DNA of 64,000 bases from Bacteroidales bacterium (lineage in GTDB: Bacteria; Bacteroidota; Bacteroidia; Bacteroidales; 4484-276), in contig JACZJL010000053.1 in the NCBI GenBank assembly GCA_014860585.1, positions 1 to 64,000 of the forward strand. Reading direction: 5' to 3'. Of the stretch, positions 44,446-53,479 are shown piece after piece; position 1 is the first letter of the stretch, and each line of letters starts with the position of its first letter. The notes beneath the pieces were generated by a model that was not told the origin of the DNA, did no database searches, and was given only the letters and a program-made list of their open reading frames with translations. The translations under genes and the position numbers were made by a program.

Positions 44446-45600
44446 TTATTCCATTTCCCCGACCTTTTTGATAATTCCATAAAACATGGCGATTCCGGTT
44501 TTGATGATCTCATCCGGGAAATCATAATCCGGATTGTGTAATGAAGGATGATTCTTACCGGCGCCAACACCGAACAGAGCCCCGGGATGTCTTGATAAAA
44601 ATTGCCCAAAATCTTCTGACCACCGAAATGGCTCTGCCATCTCCCTGACTGGGAATTTATTTTCAACAGCTACTGTTCTGACCAAATCAACGCATTCATC
44701 GTCATTTACCGAAGCCGGAAACTGCTCTGTCCATTCGATTTTTTCGTGAAGTCCGTATTTGTCGGCAATTTGTTCGACTATGTTGATGGCTTTGTTTGTC
44801 AACAACTCCATATCATCATTACTATAGCTGCGTAAGGTAGCCATTACCTCTGCATAACCGGGAGAAGTACCAAAAGCCCTCTCGCCGAGCCTGGCATGAA
44901 TTATTGTGATCAGTTTGAAAGCGTCAAAACCTTCCCTGGCATTCGATAAACCTGAAAATTTGCTGATGATCTCAGAGATTGCAAGTGCCGGACTGATTCC
45001 CTGTTCTGGATTCGCTGCATGTGATGTTTTACCGGAAAGTTTGATGATCATTCCTTTCGAAGCTGCAGCAAAATGTTGTTTTCGGATGATGATGGAGTTT
45101 TTCCTGAACCCCGGCAAATTATGCAATGCGAATACAAAGTCAATCTGTAAATCTTTAAATTTTGAGTCATTTATCACTGTTACAGCGCCTTCACCGGTTT
45201 CTTCGGCAGGCTGAAAAAGCAGGATTACACGACCTTTCTCTGGAGGATTGGATCTAAGTTGTTGAGCTACTCCGGCAAGGATAACAAGGTGCCCGTCGTG
45301 GCCGCATTTGTGACTGACAAATGCATTTACCGAATGATGTTCAAAGTCATTTATTTCCGGGATTGGAAGTGCATCCATATCAGCGCGAAGCAGGATAGAT
45401 TTTCCGGGAATTCGACTTTCATAAATAGCGATTAGACCATGCCCACCAACATCCTCAATAATTTCATCAGCAGAGCATAATTTTAGGAAAGCTTTTATTT
45501 TCTTTGCAGTTTCAATTTCAACGCCCGAAAGTTCGGGATTTTTGTGAAGATCTTTCCTTAATGCAATGATTTGATTGAGCTGATCGTTTGGGATTTTCAT
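44446..45600 (-). CDS. M20 family metallo-amidohydrolase (carboxypeptidase/aminoacylase-like)
   Basis: A 384-residue enzyme from the ATG at 45600, chosen because the family start is LNQIIALRKDLHKNPELSG; an upstream in-frame ATG would overlap the divergent manA gene. Metal ligands are in KCGHDGH (His, His pair) and EETGEGA, and the domain is the usual M20D type with a dimerisation lobe around residues 185-290. Family members hydrolyse N-acyl amino acids, hippurate or indole-3-acetyl amino acids. No signal peptide, so cytoplasmic. It is convergent with wzc and divergent from manA with 26 bases between start codons. Confidence 0.88.
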   Translation of the reverse strand: MKIPNDQLNQIIALRKDLHKNPELSGVEIETAKKIKAFLKLCSADEIIEDVGGHGLIAIYESRIPGKSILLRADMDALPIPEINDFEHHSVNAFVSHKCGHDGHLVILAGVAQQLRSNPPEKGRVILLFQPAEETGEGAVTVINDSKFKDLQIDFVFALHNLPGFRKNSIIIRKQHFAAASKGMIIKLSGKTSHAANPEQGISPALAISEIISKFSGLSNAREGFDAFKLITIIHARLGERAFGTSPGYAEVMATLRSYSNDDMELLTNKAINIVEQIADKYGLHEKIEWTEQFPASVNDDECVDLVRTVAVENKFPVREMAEPFRWSEDFGQFLSRHPGALFGVGAGKNHPSLHNPDYDFPDEIIKTGIAMFYGIIKKVGEME

Positions 45601-45626
45601 TCGTTTAAATGCTTTATAGGTAAAAA

Positions 45627-46607
45627 ATGAACAAGTTATACCCACTTAAGTTCAGGCCTGTCTTCAAAGATAAAATCTGGGGTGGCAGCAAAATTAAAAA
45701 TCTGCTGGGATTAAATTATGGGAATCTTTTTAATTGTGGTGAAGCATGGGTGTTGTCAGGAGTGAACAGAAATGAAACCATCGTTTCGGAAGGATTCCTC
45801 GAAGGTAATGAGTTGAACGAACTCGTCGAAATTTATATGGACGACCTGGTGGGAGAAAAGGTGTACAAAAAATACCAGAACGAATTTCCCATCCTGGTCA
45901 AATTTATCGATGCCAACGATTACCTCTCCATCCAGGTACATCCGGATGATGCACTGGCACAGCAACGTGGATTGGGTAACGGAAAAACTGAAATGTGGTA
46001 CATCATCAGTGCAGAGGAAGGCGCTGAGCTGATCAGCGGTTTCAACCGTATAATGGATAAAAAAACTTATTTGCATCACCTGAAAAATAATACCCTGCAA
46101 GAAATTCTTAATGTTGAAAAGGTAAAAGCAGGGGATGTGTTTTTTATGCCGGCGGGCAGGGTGCACGCGCTTGGCCCCGGGATTTTGATGGCCGAAATCC
46201 AGCAAACCTCCGACATCACTTACAGGATTTATGATTATGACCGGACGGACAGTTCCGGTAAACGGCGCGATCTGCACACCGAAGAAGCTCTTGATGCCAT
46301 TGATTTTGAATTTTATGACAGTTACAGGAGTCATTATCCCAGCATCAAAAATAAAAGCGTGGAAGTGGTCAATCAGCCATTTTTCACTACCCATATCATC
46401 CACCTCGACCAACCCGTTTCAAGGGATTATTCAGCACTCGACTCGTTTGTCATCTGCACCTGCGTGCATGGAGAGGTTGAGATTATTTATCCTGAGGGAA
46501 AAATTGGCCTGAAATTGGGTGAATGTTTGCTCATTCCAAATGAAATCAATGAGATTCGGATCCTACCCCTGATCGAGTCGAAAATTTTGGAAACGTTCAT
46601 TTTGTAG
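45627..46607 (+). CDS. manA: Mannose-6-phosphate isomerase, class I
   Basis: A 326-residue zinc enzyme of the short (Bacillus-like) class I type that interconverts mannose-6-phosphate and fructose-6-phosphate. Motifs: FRPVFKDKIWGG at the start, LSIQVHPDDALA with the zinc-binding Gln-x-His, GKTEMWYII with the zinc-binding Glu, and FMPAGRVHALGPGI with a further His. The C-terminal cupin half is present. It could supply mannose for GDP-mannose in the exopolysaccharide, or feed mannose from the beta-mannosidase into glycolysis; both are inference. Confidence 0.94.
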   Translation: MNKLYPLKFRPVFKDKIWGGSKIKNLLGLNYGNLFNCGEAWVLSGVNRNETIVSEGFLEGNELNELVEIYMDDLVGEKVYKKYQNEFPILVKFIDANDYLSIQVHPDDALAQQRGLGNGKTEMWYIISAEEGAELISGFNRIMDKKTYLHHLKNNTLQEILNVEKVKAGDVFFMPAGRVHALGPGILMAEIQQTSDITYRIYDYDRTDSSGKRRDLHTEEALDAIDFEFYDSYRSHYPSIKNKSVEVVNQPFFTTHIIHLDQPVSRDYSALDSFVICTCVHGEVEIIYPEGKIGLKLGECLLIPNEINEIRILPLIESKILETFIL

Positions 46608-46628
46608 TCAGCGAATTGCAGAAAGTTT

Positions 46629-46636
46629 TAGTTTTG
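46629..46636 (+). promoter_or_regulatory. Putative -7 box (TAGTTTTG) for the tlpA-DUF6029-omp28 operon
   Basis: TAGTTTTG fits TAnnTTTG, 37 bases before the first ATG. A TTTG at 46601-46604 is 24 bases upstream, at the edge of acceptable spacing. Confidence 0.45.
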
Positions 46637-46673
46637 TAAAAAATTATTTATTCACATCTTTAAATATGTTTCT

Positions 46674-47195
46674 ATGAAAAAATTGCTTTTTCTTGTTATT
46701 CTAATCAGTTCAACAACAGTTCTGCTGGCTCAAAATGAAGCCAAAACTTTATTCCGGTTGCCGGAAACATCCATTCAGACCCTTGAAGGAAAACCTTTTG
46801 AAACGAAGGATATGCAAAATGACGGTAAACCAATCCTTCTCACTTTTTGGGCAACCTGGTGTAAACCGTGCATGCGCGAGCATGACGCCATTAATGAAAT
46901 GTACGGTGAATGGGTCGAAGAGACCGGGTTAAAAGTGTATGCCATTTCGATTGATGACGCCCGTTCAACAAAACGGGTCATGCCAACGGTTAATGGTAAA
47001 GGATGGGAATTTGAGGTGCTTCTCGATCCCAACGGCGATTTGAAACGGTTGATGAATGTGAATATACCCCCCCACGTTTTTGTCCTGAACGGGAATAAGG
47101 AAGTGGTCTGGCAACATGTAGGTTACCTCGATGGTGACGAATTAAAATACATTGAGGTGGTCGAAAAGCTTTTAGCCGGAGAACCCATTGAATAA
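46674..47195 (+). CDS. TlpA-family periplasmic thioredoxin-like protein
   Basis: A 173-residue secreted protein with a signal peptide ending LLAQ (residue 20). The thioredoxin fold has the active site WCKPC with Cys63 and Cys66, preceded by LTFWAT as in TlpA/ResA. A cis-Pro loop lies in NIPPHVFVLNG. It probably keeps periplasmic cysteines reduced or acts on a partner disulfide. It heads a three-gene operon with DUF6029 and Omp28, whose product contains a CVNC motif and could be a redox partner. Confidence 0.9.
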   Translation: MKKLLFLVILISSTTVLLAQNEAKTLFRLPETSIQTLEGKPFETKDMQNDGKPILLTFWATWCKPCMREHDAINEMYGEWVEETGLKVYAISIDDARSTKRVMPTVNGKGWEFEVLLDPNGDLKRLMNVNIPPHVFVLNGNKEVVWQHVGYLDGDELKYIEVVEKLLAGEPIE

Positions 47196-47226
47196 TTCTA
47201 TTCCTTATGCTTAAAACTTAAATGGT

Positions 47227-48981
47227 TTGAAAACAAAATTTTATCTCAGGTTTTTGGTGCTTTCTGTCCTATTCCCGACTGTTGTTTTTTCGCAGGGCTT
47301 TCTTGATGGCGCTAAGGTGACAGGAAATACGCAGATTGACGCCCAATATTATGCAGAAGACGACAAACTGGGAATTACGGACTCGACACTTAACTACCGA
47401 AAATTCGGAATGAATGGATATGCGAACCTGCTCTACACTGCCGGTGATTTCTCGGCCGGATTGCGCATGGAGGCTTATCTGAATCCTATGCTCGGATTCG
47501 ATCAGCGCTATGAAGGTGTTGGTATTCCCTACTGGTTTGCCAGGTATAAAACCGGAACATTTGAAATGACTGCAGGCCATTTTTATGAGCAGTTTGGCAG
47601 TGGTCTCATTTTGCGAAGCTGGGAAAACTGGACGCTTGGCTACGACAACAGCATTTACGGTTTCAATGCCAATTTCTCGCCTGTTCAGGGGGTAAAACTC
47701 AAGGGGCTGGTTGGTGTTCAGCGCTATTTCTGGCAGCCCTACCAGGAGTCCAACCGCGGGATTGTTAAAGGTATCGATGGAGATTTTTATCTTAACGAAT
47801 TATTTGATGGTATGGTTGAGTCGAAAACCAGGATCAACCTCGGCGGAAGTTTTGTGAGTAAATACGAAAAAGTCCCCACTTTAACCTATGTAACGGACTC
47901 AACATATTTTGTGGACTCGGTGGAATGGAATCAACAAACTGTTTATGAGATGAATTTGCCTTACAACGTGGGATCATGGGCTGCGAGGACGAGCATTTCT
48001 CACGGAGGCCTGGACTTTTTCGTCGAATATGCCGAGAAAGCCAACGATCCCAATGCCACAAACAGTTACATTTTCAGGAAAGGAAGTGCCATTTATTCAT
48101 CTTTATCTGTGTCAACAAAAGGATTGGGAATTTTCCTGTCAACCAAATGGATTGATAACATGAGTTACAAGTCAAAGCTTACTGAGACCGGCAACCCCCC
48201 GATGCTTGACATCAACTATCTGCCAGCTATCAGTAAAGAACATGCTTACAGTATGGCTGCGCTTTACCCCTATGCAACACAGCCAAACGGTGAGTTTGGC
48301 TTTCAGGGACAGGTAGACTATAAGATTCCAAAAGAAACTAAACTTGGCGGGAAATACGGAACATCGGTCACTTTGAATTATTCGCTGGCGAAATCAATTG
48401 AAAAAGACACCCTTCCTAATTCACCGGTGACAGGCTCGCTTGCCGGCACCGATGGTTACGAAACAAAGTTCTTTTCCATTGGCGATTTAACCTATTACAG
48501 AGACCTGAACCTGATCATTGAAAGACGACTTTCGGGTAAATGGAAAACGATATTGGGTTATTACAACCAGTCTTATAACAAAAATGTGATTGAGGATAAT
48601 ATATACAACGATAAGCACATGGTAGATGCCAACATTGCAGTGCTTGACCTTACCTATCGGATTACACGCCGCAACTCATTAAGAATGGAGGCGCAGGGGT
48701 TATGGACAGAAGAAGATAAAGGCGATTGGGCCGCGCTGCTTTTTGAATACAATGTCTCGCCATCCTGGTTTTTCTCCGTGCAGGATGAGTTTAACTACGG
48801 AAATCCCAATGAGGATTTGCAGGTCCATTATTTCAACCTGGCATTCGGGTATACACAAAACACAACACGGTTTGCTGTTCGCTATGGAAGGCAAAGAGAA
48901 GGATTGGTGTGTATCGGAGGCGTTTGTCGTTATGTACCTGCCTCAACCGGTTTAACATTAACCATCACAAGCTCTTTTTAA
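47227..48981 (+). CDS. DUF6029 family protein, predicted outer membrane beta-barrel
   Basis: A 584-residue secreted protein starting with TTG at 47227; this start retains the signal peptide (FLVLSVLFPTVVFSQG), while the first in-frame ATG would lose it. The body consists of repeated amphipathic strands and ends LTLTITSSF, with a terminal Phe as in outer membrane barrels. DUF6029 proteins are found only in Bacteroidota, often between a thioredoxin-like gene and an Omp28 gene as here. The function is unknown. A short Cys-x4-Cys segment (CIGGVC) lies near the C-terminus. The gap to tlpA is 31 bases and to omp28 19 bases. Confidence 0.8.
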   Translation: MKTKFYLRFLVLSVLFPTVVFSQGFLDGAKVTGNTQIDAQYYAEDDKLGITDSTLNYRKFGMNGYANLLYTAGDFSAGLRMEAYLNPMLGFDQRYEGVGIPYWFARYKTGTFEMTAGHFYEQFGSGLILRSWENWTLGYDNSIYGFNANFSPVQGVKLKGLVGVQRYFWQPYQESNRGIVKGIDGDFYLNELFDGMVESKTRINLGGSFVSKYEKVPTLTYVTDSTYFVDSVEWNQQTVYEMNLPYNVGSWAARTSISHGGLDFFVEYAEKANDPNATNSYIFRKGSAIYSSLSVSTKGLGIFLSTKWIDNMSYKSKLTETGNPPMLDINYLPAISKEHAYSMAALYPYATQPNGEFGFQGQVDYKIPKETKLGGKYGTSVTLNYSLAKSIEKDTLPNSPVTGSLAGTDGYETKFFSIGDLTYYRDLNLIIERRLSGKWKTILGYYNQSYNKNVIEDNIYNDKHMVDANIAVLDLTYRITRRNSLRMEAQGLWTEEDKGDWAALLFEYNVSPSWFFSVQDEFNYGNPNEDLQVHYFNLAFGYTQNTTRFAVRYGRQREGLVCIGGVCRYVPASTGLTLTITSSF

Positions 48982-49000
48982 CACTTAAAACTGGATAAAG

Positions 49001-49909
49001 ATGAAATTAAAAATATCACTCGTTTTTTTAACTACTGTTTTTTCGTTCATCCTTTGGACAGCCTGTGATAAAATTGAAGACCCCCTCAAGATCACTGACC
49101 AGAAAGATTACCCTTTGAACCCGGATGATACCTTGTTTTTTGTTGATTCAGTGCTGGTGCAGAACAAGCAGGTATTGCTCGAAGACTTTACAGGTCACAA
49201 ATGTGTCAATTGCCCAAAAGCTGCAAAAGAATTGCACGAAATGATGGAAGAACTCCATCCGAGCCTGGTGTCCTACACCGTTCACGCCGGGAACTTTGCT
49301 GTACCCTCTCCGGGTACTGTGTTTTCTACCGATTTGCGCTCGCCGCTTAGCGAGCGGTTGTTCACCGAATTTGGGATTTTTGCCAACCCTATTGCCATGA
49401 TTGATCGTGTGGAATACAATGGTCTCAGGCAGGTATTTACGACCAGCTGGAACACTGTTGTAACCCAGCAATTGCAAACACCGAACACTGCAAACCTGAA
49501 ACTCAAGAACATCTATTTTCCAAAGCTGGATATCGTCGTCATCGATGTTGATGTTGAATTCCTCTCTGCACTCGAAGGCCAATACAATCTGGTGGTTTAT
49601 CTTGTCGAAGATGGTATTGTTTCGCCACAATTGAATAATGACCCGACCATTGGCCCCGACACATTGATGAATTTTGTGCACCACAATGTACTTCGCGGTG
49701 CTGTGAATGCAGCATATGGGGATCCGATCAACCTGTCTGGTAATATTGTTTCAGGGCAAACTTTCACTAAAAGGTATACTTATCAGATCAATCCTGACTG
49801 GGTTACTGAAAATTGCAGGATCATTGCCTACATTGGCAAATCAGATGATGCCCTCAACCTGATTGACATCATCCAGGTGGCTGAACTGGGAATTAAGACT
49901 GAAGAATAA
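49001..49909 (+). CDS. Omp28-related outer membrane lipoprotein
   Basis: A 302-residue lipoprotein with a leader ending LWTACDK (lipobox Cys about 22). The middle resembles Porphyromonas Omp28: VLLEDFTGHKCVNCPKAAKEL carries a thioredoxin-like CVNC motif, followed by a long beta-rich C-terminal half. Omp28 proteins are surface antigens or adhesins of unknown mechanism. Third gene of the tlpA-DUF6029-omp28 operon. The CxxC motif suggests interaction with the operon's TlpA-like protein, which is inference. Confidence 0.87.
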   Translation: MKLKISLVFLTTVFSFILWTACDKIEDPLKITDQKDYPLNPDDTLFFVDSVLVQNKQVLLEDFTGHKCVNCPKAAKELHEMMEELHPSLVSYTVHAGNFAVPSPGTVFSTDLRSPLSERLFTEFGIFANPIAMIDRVEYNGLRQVFTTSWNTVVTQQLQTPNTANLKLKNIYFPKLDIVVIDVDVEFLSALEGQYNLVVYLVEDGIVSPQLNNDPTIGPDTLMNFVHHNVLRGAVNAAYGDPINLSGNIVSGQTFTKRYTYQINPDWVTENCRIIAYIGKSDDALNLIDIIQVAELGIKTEE

Positions 49910-49925
49910 AACCAGTCACAACTTA

Positions 49926-50010
49926 TTAAAAGGGGCTGTCGCAAAAGTCAGGATTTCTCACGAAATGTTTAAAATCCAAATGAACGACTTTGAGGCAGCC
50001 TCAACTTTTG
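49926..50010. repeat. Possible MITE-like inverted repeat between omp28 and the DUF2723 gene
   Basis: AAAAGGGGCTGTCGCAAAAG near 49928-49947 is mirrored by ACTTTGAGGCAGCCTCAACT near 49987-50006, an imperfect terminal inverted repeat bounding about 80 bases. A third, related end (AGGAGGTTGTCTCAAAG) occurs near 33720-33736. No coding sequence lies inside. It could instead be a convergent terminator. Confidence 0.45.
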
Positions 50011-50040
50011 ATATGAAGGAACAAAAAATCAGAACAACCT

Positions 50041-53000
50041 TTACATGAACTTATCAAGCAGTAGATTGAGCCTTGTTTCGATCTTATCTGCCTGATCAGT
50101 TTGCTGGTAGCGGCGGGAGAGGGATGCAAGATGTTGCATGATACTGAAAGCCCGCTCAATTTCCTTTTGATAGTAATCCTGGAAATACTGATCGAGTGTA
50201 GCGTAGTACTCCAGGTCGGCTTCATAGTTGGTCAAAAGAATGTCTGAAACAGCATTCCCCTTTTCTGTGGCGGCGGCATCGTAGTAATATTCTACCATTG
50301 GCAGGGAGTACATGTCGTAGTACATTTTTTCGTTGGGGAAATATTTCTGGCAGGCGTCGAGCGTCATCACGGCCGAATCCATCTGATTCAGTTCGATCAG
50401 GGCTGCAGCCAGACGGAAGTAATTTTGCCTTGGCATCACAGAGTTTCGCCGGCTTTCAGGGTCAACGTACACTTCCGGTTCGTTGAGTCTTCCCCAGCGG
50501 GCTTTGTTCACCAGCAAATCATAAGCTCTGTCCACGTTAATTCCACCTAATCCTTCCAGGTAATGGTCGGCCTCCACCGGCATAAACCGGTAAGCAATGC
50601 CTTCGAGATGACAATATTTTGCAATATCCATAACGCCTTCAACGGCAGACGGGCTGGTGAAGTAAATCGGGCGTTCCCAGCTATTGGTCGCAATAAAATC
50701 GAGCAGCATCAGGTCGTTTTTGTAAAGAAAGTTTTGTTTAACACGCCAGGAGATTTCATCTGGGATTCTATCATAGAACTTTTTATTTACGTACCCTTTC
50801 GCAACCAGTTCATCACGGTTGATGGTCATTTTGAGGTCTTTGGTTGGAATGAAATTGATAAAGGTTCCATCCTGCAGTTGCACTTTTGTTCTTGGATTAT
50901 CCTTTGCAATAAAGTCAATGATCTCTTTCAATTCCCATGATCCACTGACCCTTTCAAAGAAGGGGACATAGTTATTGTTTCCTTTGTCGTAATCTTTTCT
51001 TGAAATGGTAAATGGCAGCGGTGGAGAATCATAAACCTTCCGCATTTTCTGATGAATATACCACTCGCCGGATGCAAGCATATAGTTCACAACACGGATG
51101 TCGGTGCGGATTCCTTCCACTTCCTGAGCATACCAAAGGGGGAAAGTATCATTATCGCCATTGGTAAAAATGATGGCGTTTGGTTCGCACGATTCGAGGT
51201 AATTGATCGCAAAATCAAGTGCGGCATACTTTCCCGACCGGTTGTGGTCGTCCCATCCTTCGCTGGCCATAATTCCAGGCACAAGCACCAGGGGCACGAC
51301 TGTGGCTGCAATGGCCGACAAGCTTTGACCCATAAATTTTTTCAGGAAGTTGAAAATCCCCAGTACACCAAACCCGATCCAGATGGCGAAGGCATAAAAA
51401 GAGCCTGCATACGCGTAATCCCGCTCCCTTGGCTGATATGGGTATTGATTGAGGAAGACGATAATGGCAATTCCTGTCATGATAAACAGGAGTGTTACCA
51501 CCAGACCGTTTTTGTAATCCCTGTTGAAATGGAAGAAAAGTCCGATTAATCCAAGTATCAGAGGAAGCAGGTAAAACTTGTTATTACCCCAGTTCTGCAT
51601 ACTCGGAGGGAGGTTTTTCTGATTCCCGAGCCGATTGGCGTCCAGGCTATCGAACCCGGTGATCCAGTTGCCGTTTTCAATTTCCCCATGCCCCTGGATA
51701 TCGTTTTGCCTTCCGGCGAAATTCCACATAAAATACCGCCAGTACATGAACCCGAGTTGGTAGCGGAAGAAGTAGGTCAAATTTTCACCGAAGGTTGGCT
51801 TTTGAATTACCTCAGCTTCTCCATTTTCGTTCGTATAGCGCATTGGAATACCTTTCACCTTCCCCCATCGCTTGTATTCGCTAATATGAATGGGTTTTTG
51901 GTTGCTCCACATACGCGGAAAAATGGTAGTAAATGCCGGATCATACACTGGGTTTGTACTTTTGCGCGCATCGGCAATCACATATTTTCCTTTGGCCACA
52001 TCGCGAATAAAGACAGGATTGCCATCTTCATAATCAACTACCGGAGAGTTGTAATAAGGCCCGTGGAAAATAGGCCAGGTGCCGTATTGCTCACGGTTTA
52101 AGTAAGAAAAAAGACCAATGGCATCGTCAGGATTATTCTCGTTAACAGGGGTGTTAGCATTTGCCCTGATAATAATAAGGATAAAACTGGAATAGCCGAT
52201 AAGAACAAAAGCAAAACTTAGGGCAATGGTGTTCAAATGGACACGTTGATTTCTAATCAGGTAAACACCTCCACCTAAAAGACTTCCTACAATTAATCGC
52301 ATAAAGAAACTTCCTGCAGAAGTACTTTCGCTAAGTATCAGTATAAAAAGCAACCCGGCCAGACCTATTGCTACTTTAACAAGCATCGGGTTGTTGGTTG
52401 AAGTTGCTTTTATAAAAAAGAAAACATTGGCAATCAGCAGGATGACGAAAAAGATCGTTCCTGAATTAAAAGGCATCCCAAAAGTATTGACGAACAGAAT
52501 CTCGGTGTTGGCAAACAGGTTGGCAATTTCCGGGATAATTACATACATGATGGCCGACAGGATTAAGATGGAGATGACACCGGCAACCATCATCCCCTTG
52601 ATGGTAGGCTGATATTTTTTGAAATAATAAACAAACACGATCGCCGGGATAGCCAGCAGATTGAGCATGTGAACGCCAATGGAAAGCCCTACAAGGTAAG
52701 CAATCAGCAGCAGCCAGCGGGCCGAATGAGGCTGCCCCTCTTCCTCTTCCCAACGGAGAATAGCCCAGAAAACAACTGCAGTAAATAACGACGACATGGC
52801 ATATACTTCACCCTCGATGGCTGAAAACCAGAATGAATCGCTGAAGGTGTAAGCCAACGCTCCAACAACGCCGCTTCCGAAAATGGCGATCATTTTGGCG
52901 CTGGTCATTTCACCACCAAGTAAAACTGCCTTGCGTGCAAGAATGGTGATGCTCCAGAATAAAAACAGGATAGTGAAGCTGCTCGACAGTGCCGACATCC

Positions 53001-53241
53001 CGTTGATCATCAAAGCTACCTGTGAGGTGTCACCAAAAGAGAACAAAGAAAATATTCTGGCAACAAGCTGGAAAAATGGCGCTCCCGGAGGGTGACCCAC
53101 CTGCAGTTTGTAGGAGGTGGCAATGTATTCACCGCAATCCCACCAACTGGCGGTAGGTTCGATGGTCAGGAAGTAAACGGCTGTGGCAATCAAAAACACA
53201 GCCCACCCGATCAGGTTGTTGAGCTTTTTGTAATTTTCCAT
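50041..53241 (-). CDS. DUF2723 polytopic membrane protein (predicted GT-C-type glycosyltransferase)
   Basis: A 1066-residue protein from the ATG at 53241, which begins the conserved region (NLIGWAVFLIATAVYFLTIEPTASWWDCGEY). The motif WWDCGEYIATSY with an acidic pair after the first helix is the family mark and resembles the catalytic loop of GT-C transferases. About twelve membrane helices occupy residues 10-670 in two blocks, and a soluble C-terminal domain of about 390 residues begins NAIIFTNGDNDTFPLWYAQ. The end is helical and TPR-like. The family is Bacteroidota-centred and proposed to act in protein or lipid O-glycosylation. The exact reaction is unknown. Confidence 0.85.
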   Translation of the reverse strand: MENYKKLNNLIGWAVFLIATAVYFLTIEPTASWWDCGEYIATSYKLQVGHPPGAPFFQLVARIFSLFSFGDTSQVALMINGMSALSSSFTILFLFWSITILARKAVLLGGEMTSAKMIAIFGSGVVGALAYTFSDSFWFSAIEGEVYAMSSLFTAVVFWAILRWEEEEGQPHSARWLLLIAYLVGLSIGVHMLNLLAIPAIVFVYYFKKYQPTIKGMMVAGVISILILSAIMYVIIPEIANLFANTEILFVNTFGMPFNSGTIFFVILLIANVFFFIKATSTNNPMLVKVAIGLAGLLFILILSESTSAGSFFMRLIVGSLLGGGVYLIRNQRVHLNTIALSFAFVLIGYSSFILIIIRANANTPVNENNPDDAIGLFSYLNREQYGTWPIFHGPYYNSPVVDYEDGNPVFIRDVAKGKYVIADARKSTNPVYDPAFTTIFPRMWSNQKPIHISEYKRWGKVKGIPMRYTNENGEAEVIQKPTFGENLTYFFRYQLGFMYWRYFMWNFAGRQNDIQGHGEIENGNWITGFDSLDANRLGNQKNLPPSMQNWGNNKFYLLPLILGLIGLFFHFNRDYKNGLVVTLLFIMTGIAIIVFLNQYPYQPRERDYAYAGSFYAFAIWIGFGVLGIFNFLKKFMGQSLSAIAATVVPLVLVPGIMASEGWDDHNRSGKYAALDFAINYLESCEPNAIIFTNGDNDTFPLWYAQEVEGIRTDIRVVNYMLASGEWYIHQKMRKVYDSPPLPFTISRKDYDKGNNNYVPFFERVSGSWELKEIIDFIAKDNPRTKVQLQDGTFINFIPTKDLKMTINRDELVAKGYVNKKFYDRIPDEISWRVKQNFLYKNDLMLLDFIATNSWERPIYFTSPSAVEGVMDIAKYCHLEGIAYRFMPVEADHYLEGLGGINVDRAYDLLVNKARWGRLNEPEVYVDPESRRNSVMPRQNYFRLAAALIELNQMDSAVMTLDACQKYFPNEKMYYDMYSLPMVEYYYDAAATEKGNAVSDILLTNYEADLEYYATLDQYFQDYYQKEIERAFSIMQHLASLSRRYQQTDQADKIETRLNLLLDKFM

Positions 53242-53428
53242 TGAACTACTTTTAATTTTTTGCTTTAAACGCGGTGCGAAAATACGCATTTTAGAAAATA
53301 ACGTCCGAAAATCATTTTGCGATTATTTAATGCGGGATGTTTCACAAGTCATCAATACTATGTCTAAAAGTAATTCAACTATTTTAATTGAAATGTGCGA
53401 CCTATAACATAATGAGTTGTTCAATTAA

Positions 53429-53455
53429 GAACCCCGATCAGTCCGACCGGGGTTC
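53429..53455 (-). terminator. Hairpin downstream of the T9SS protein gene
   Basis: GAACCCCG (53429-53436) pairs with CGGGGTTC (53448-53455) around an 11-base loop. It lies 24 bases beyond the stop codon at 53480. A T-rich tail is weak, so termination is likely but not certain. Confidence 0.5.
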
Positions 53456-53479
53456 ATTAAAAGGCAATACTTTATCCTG

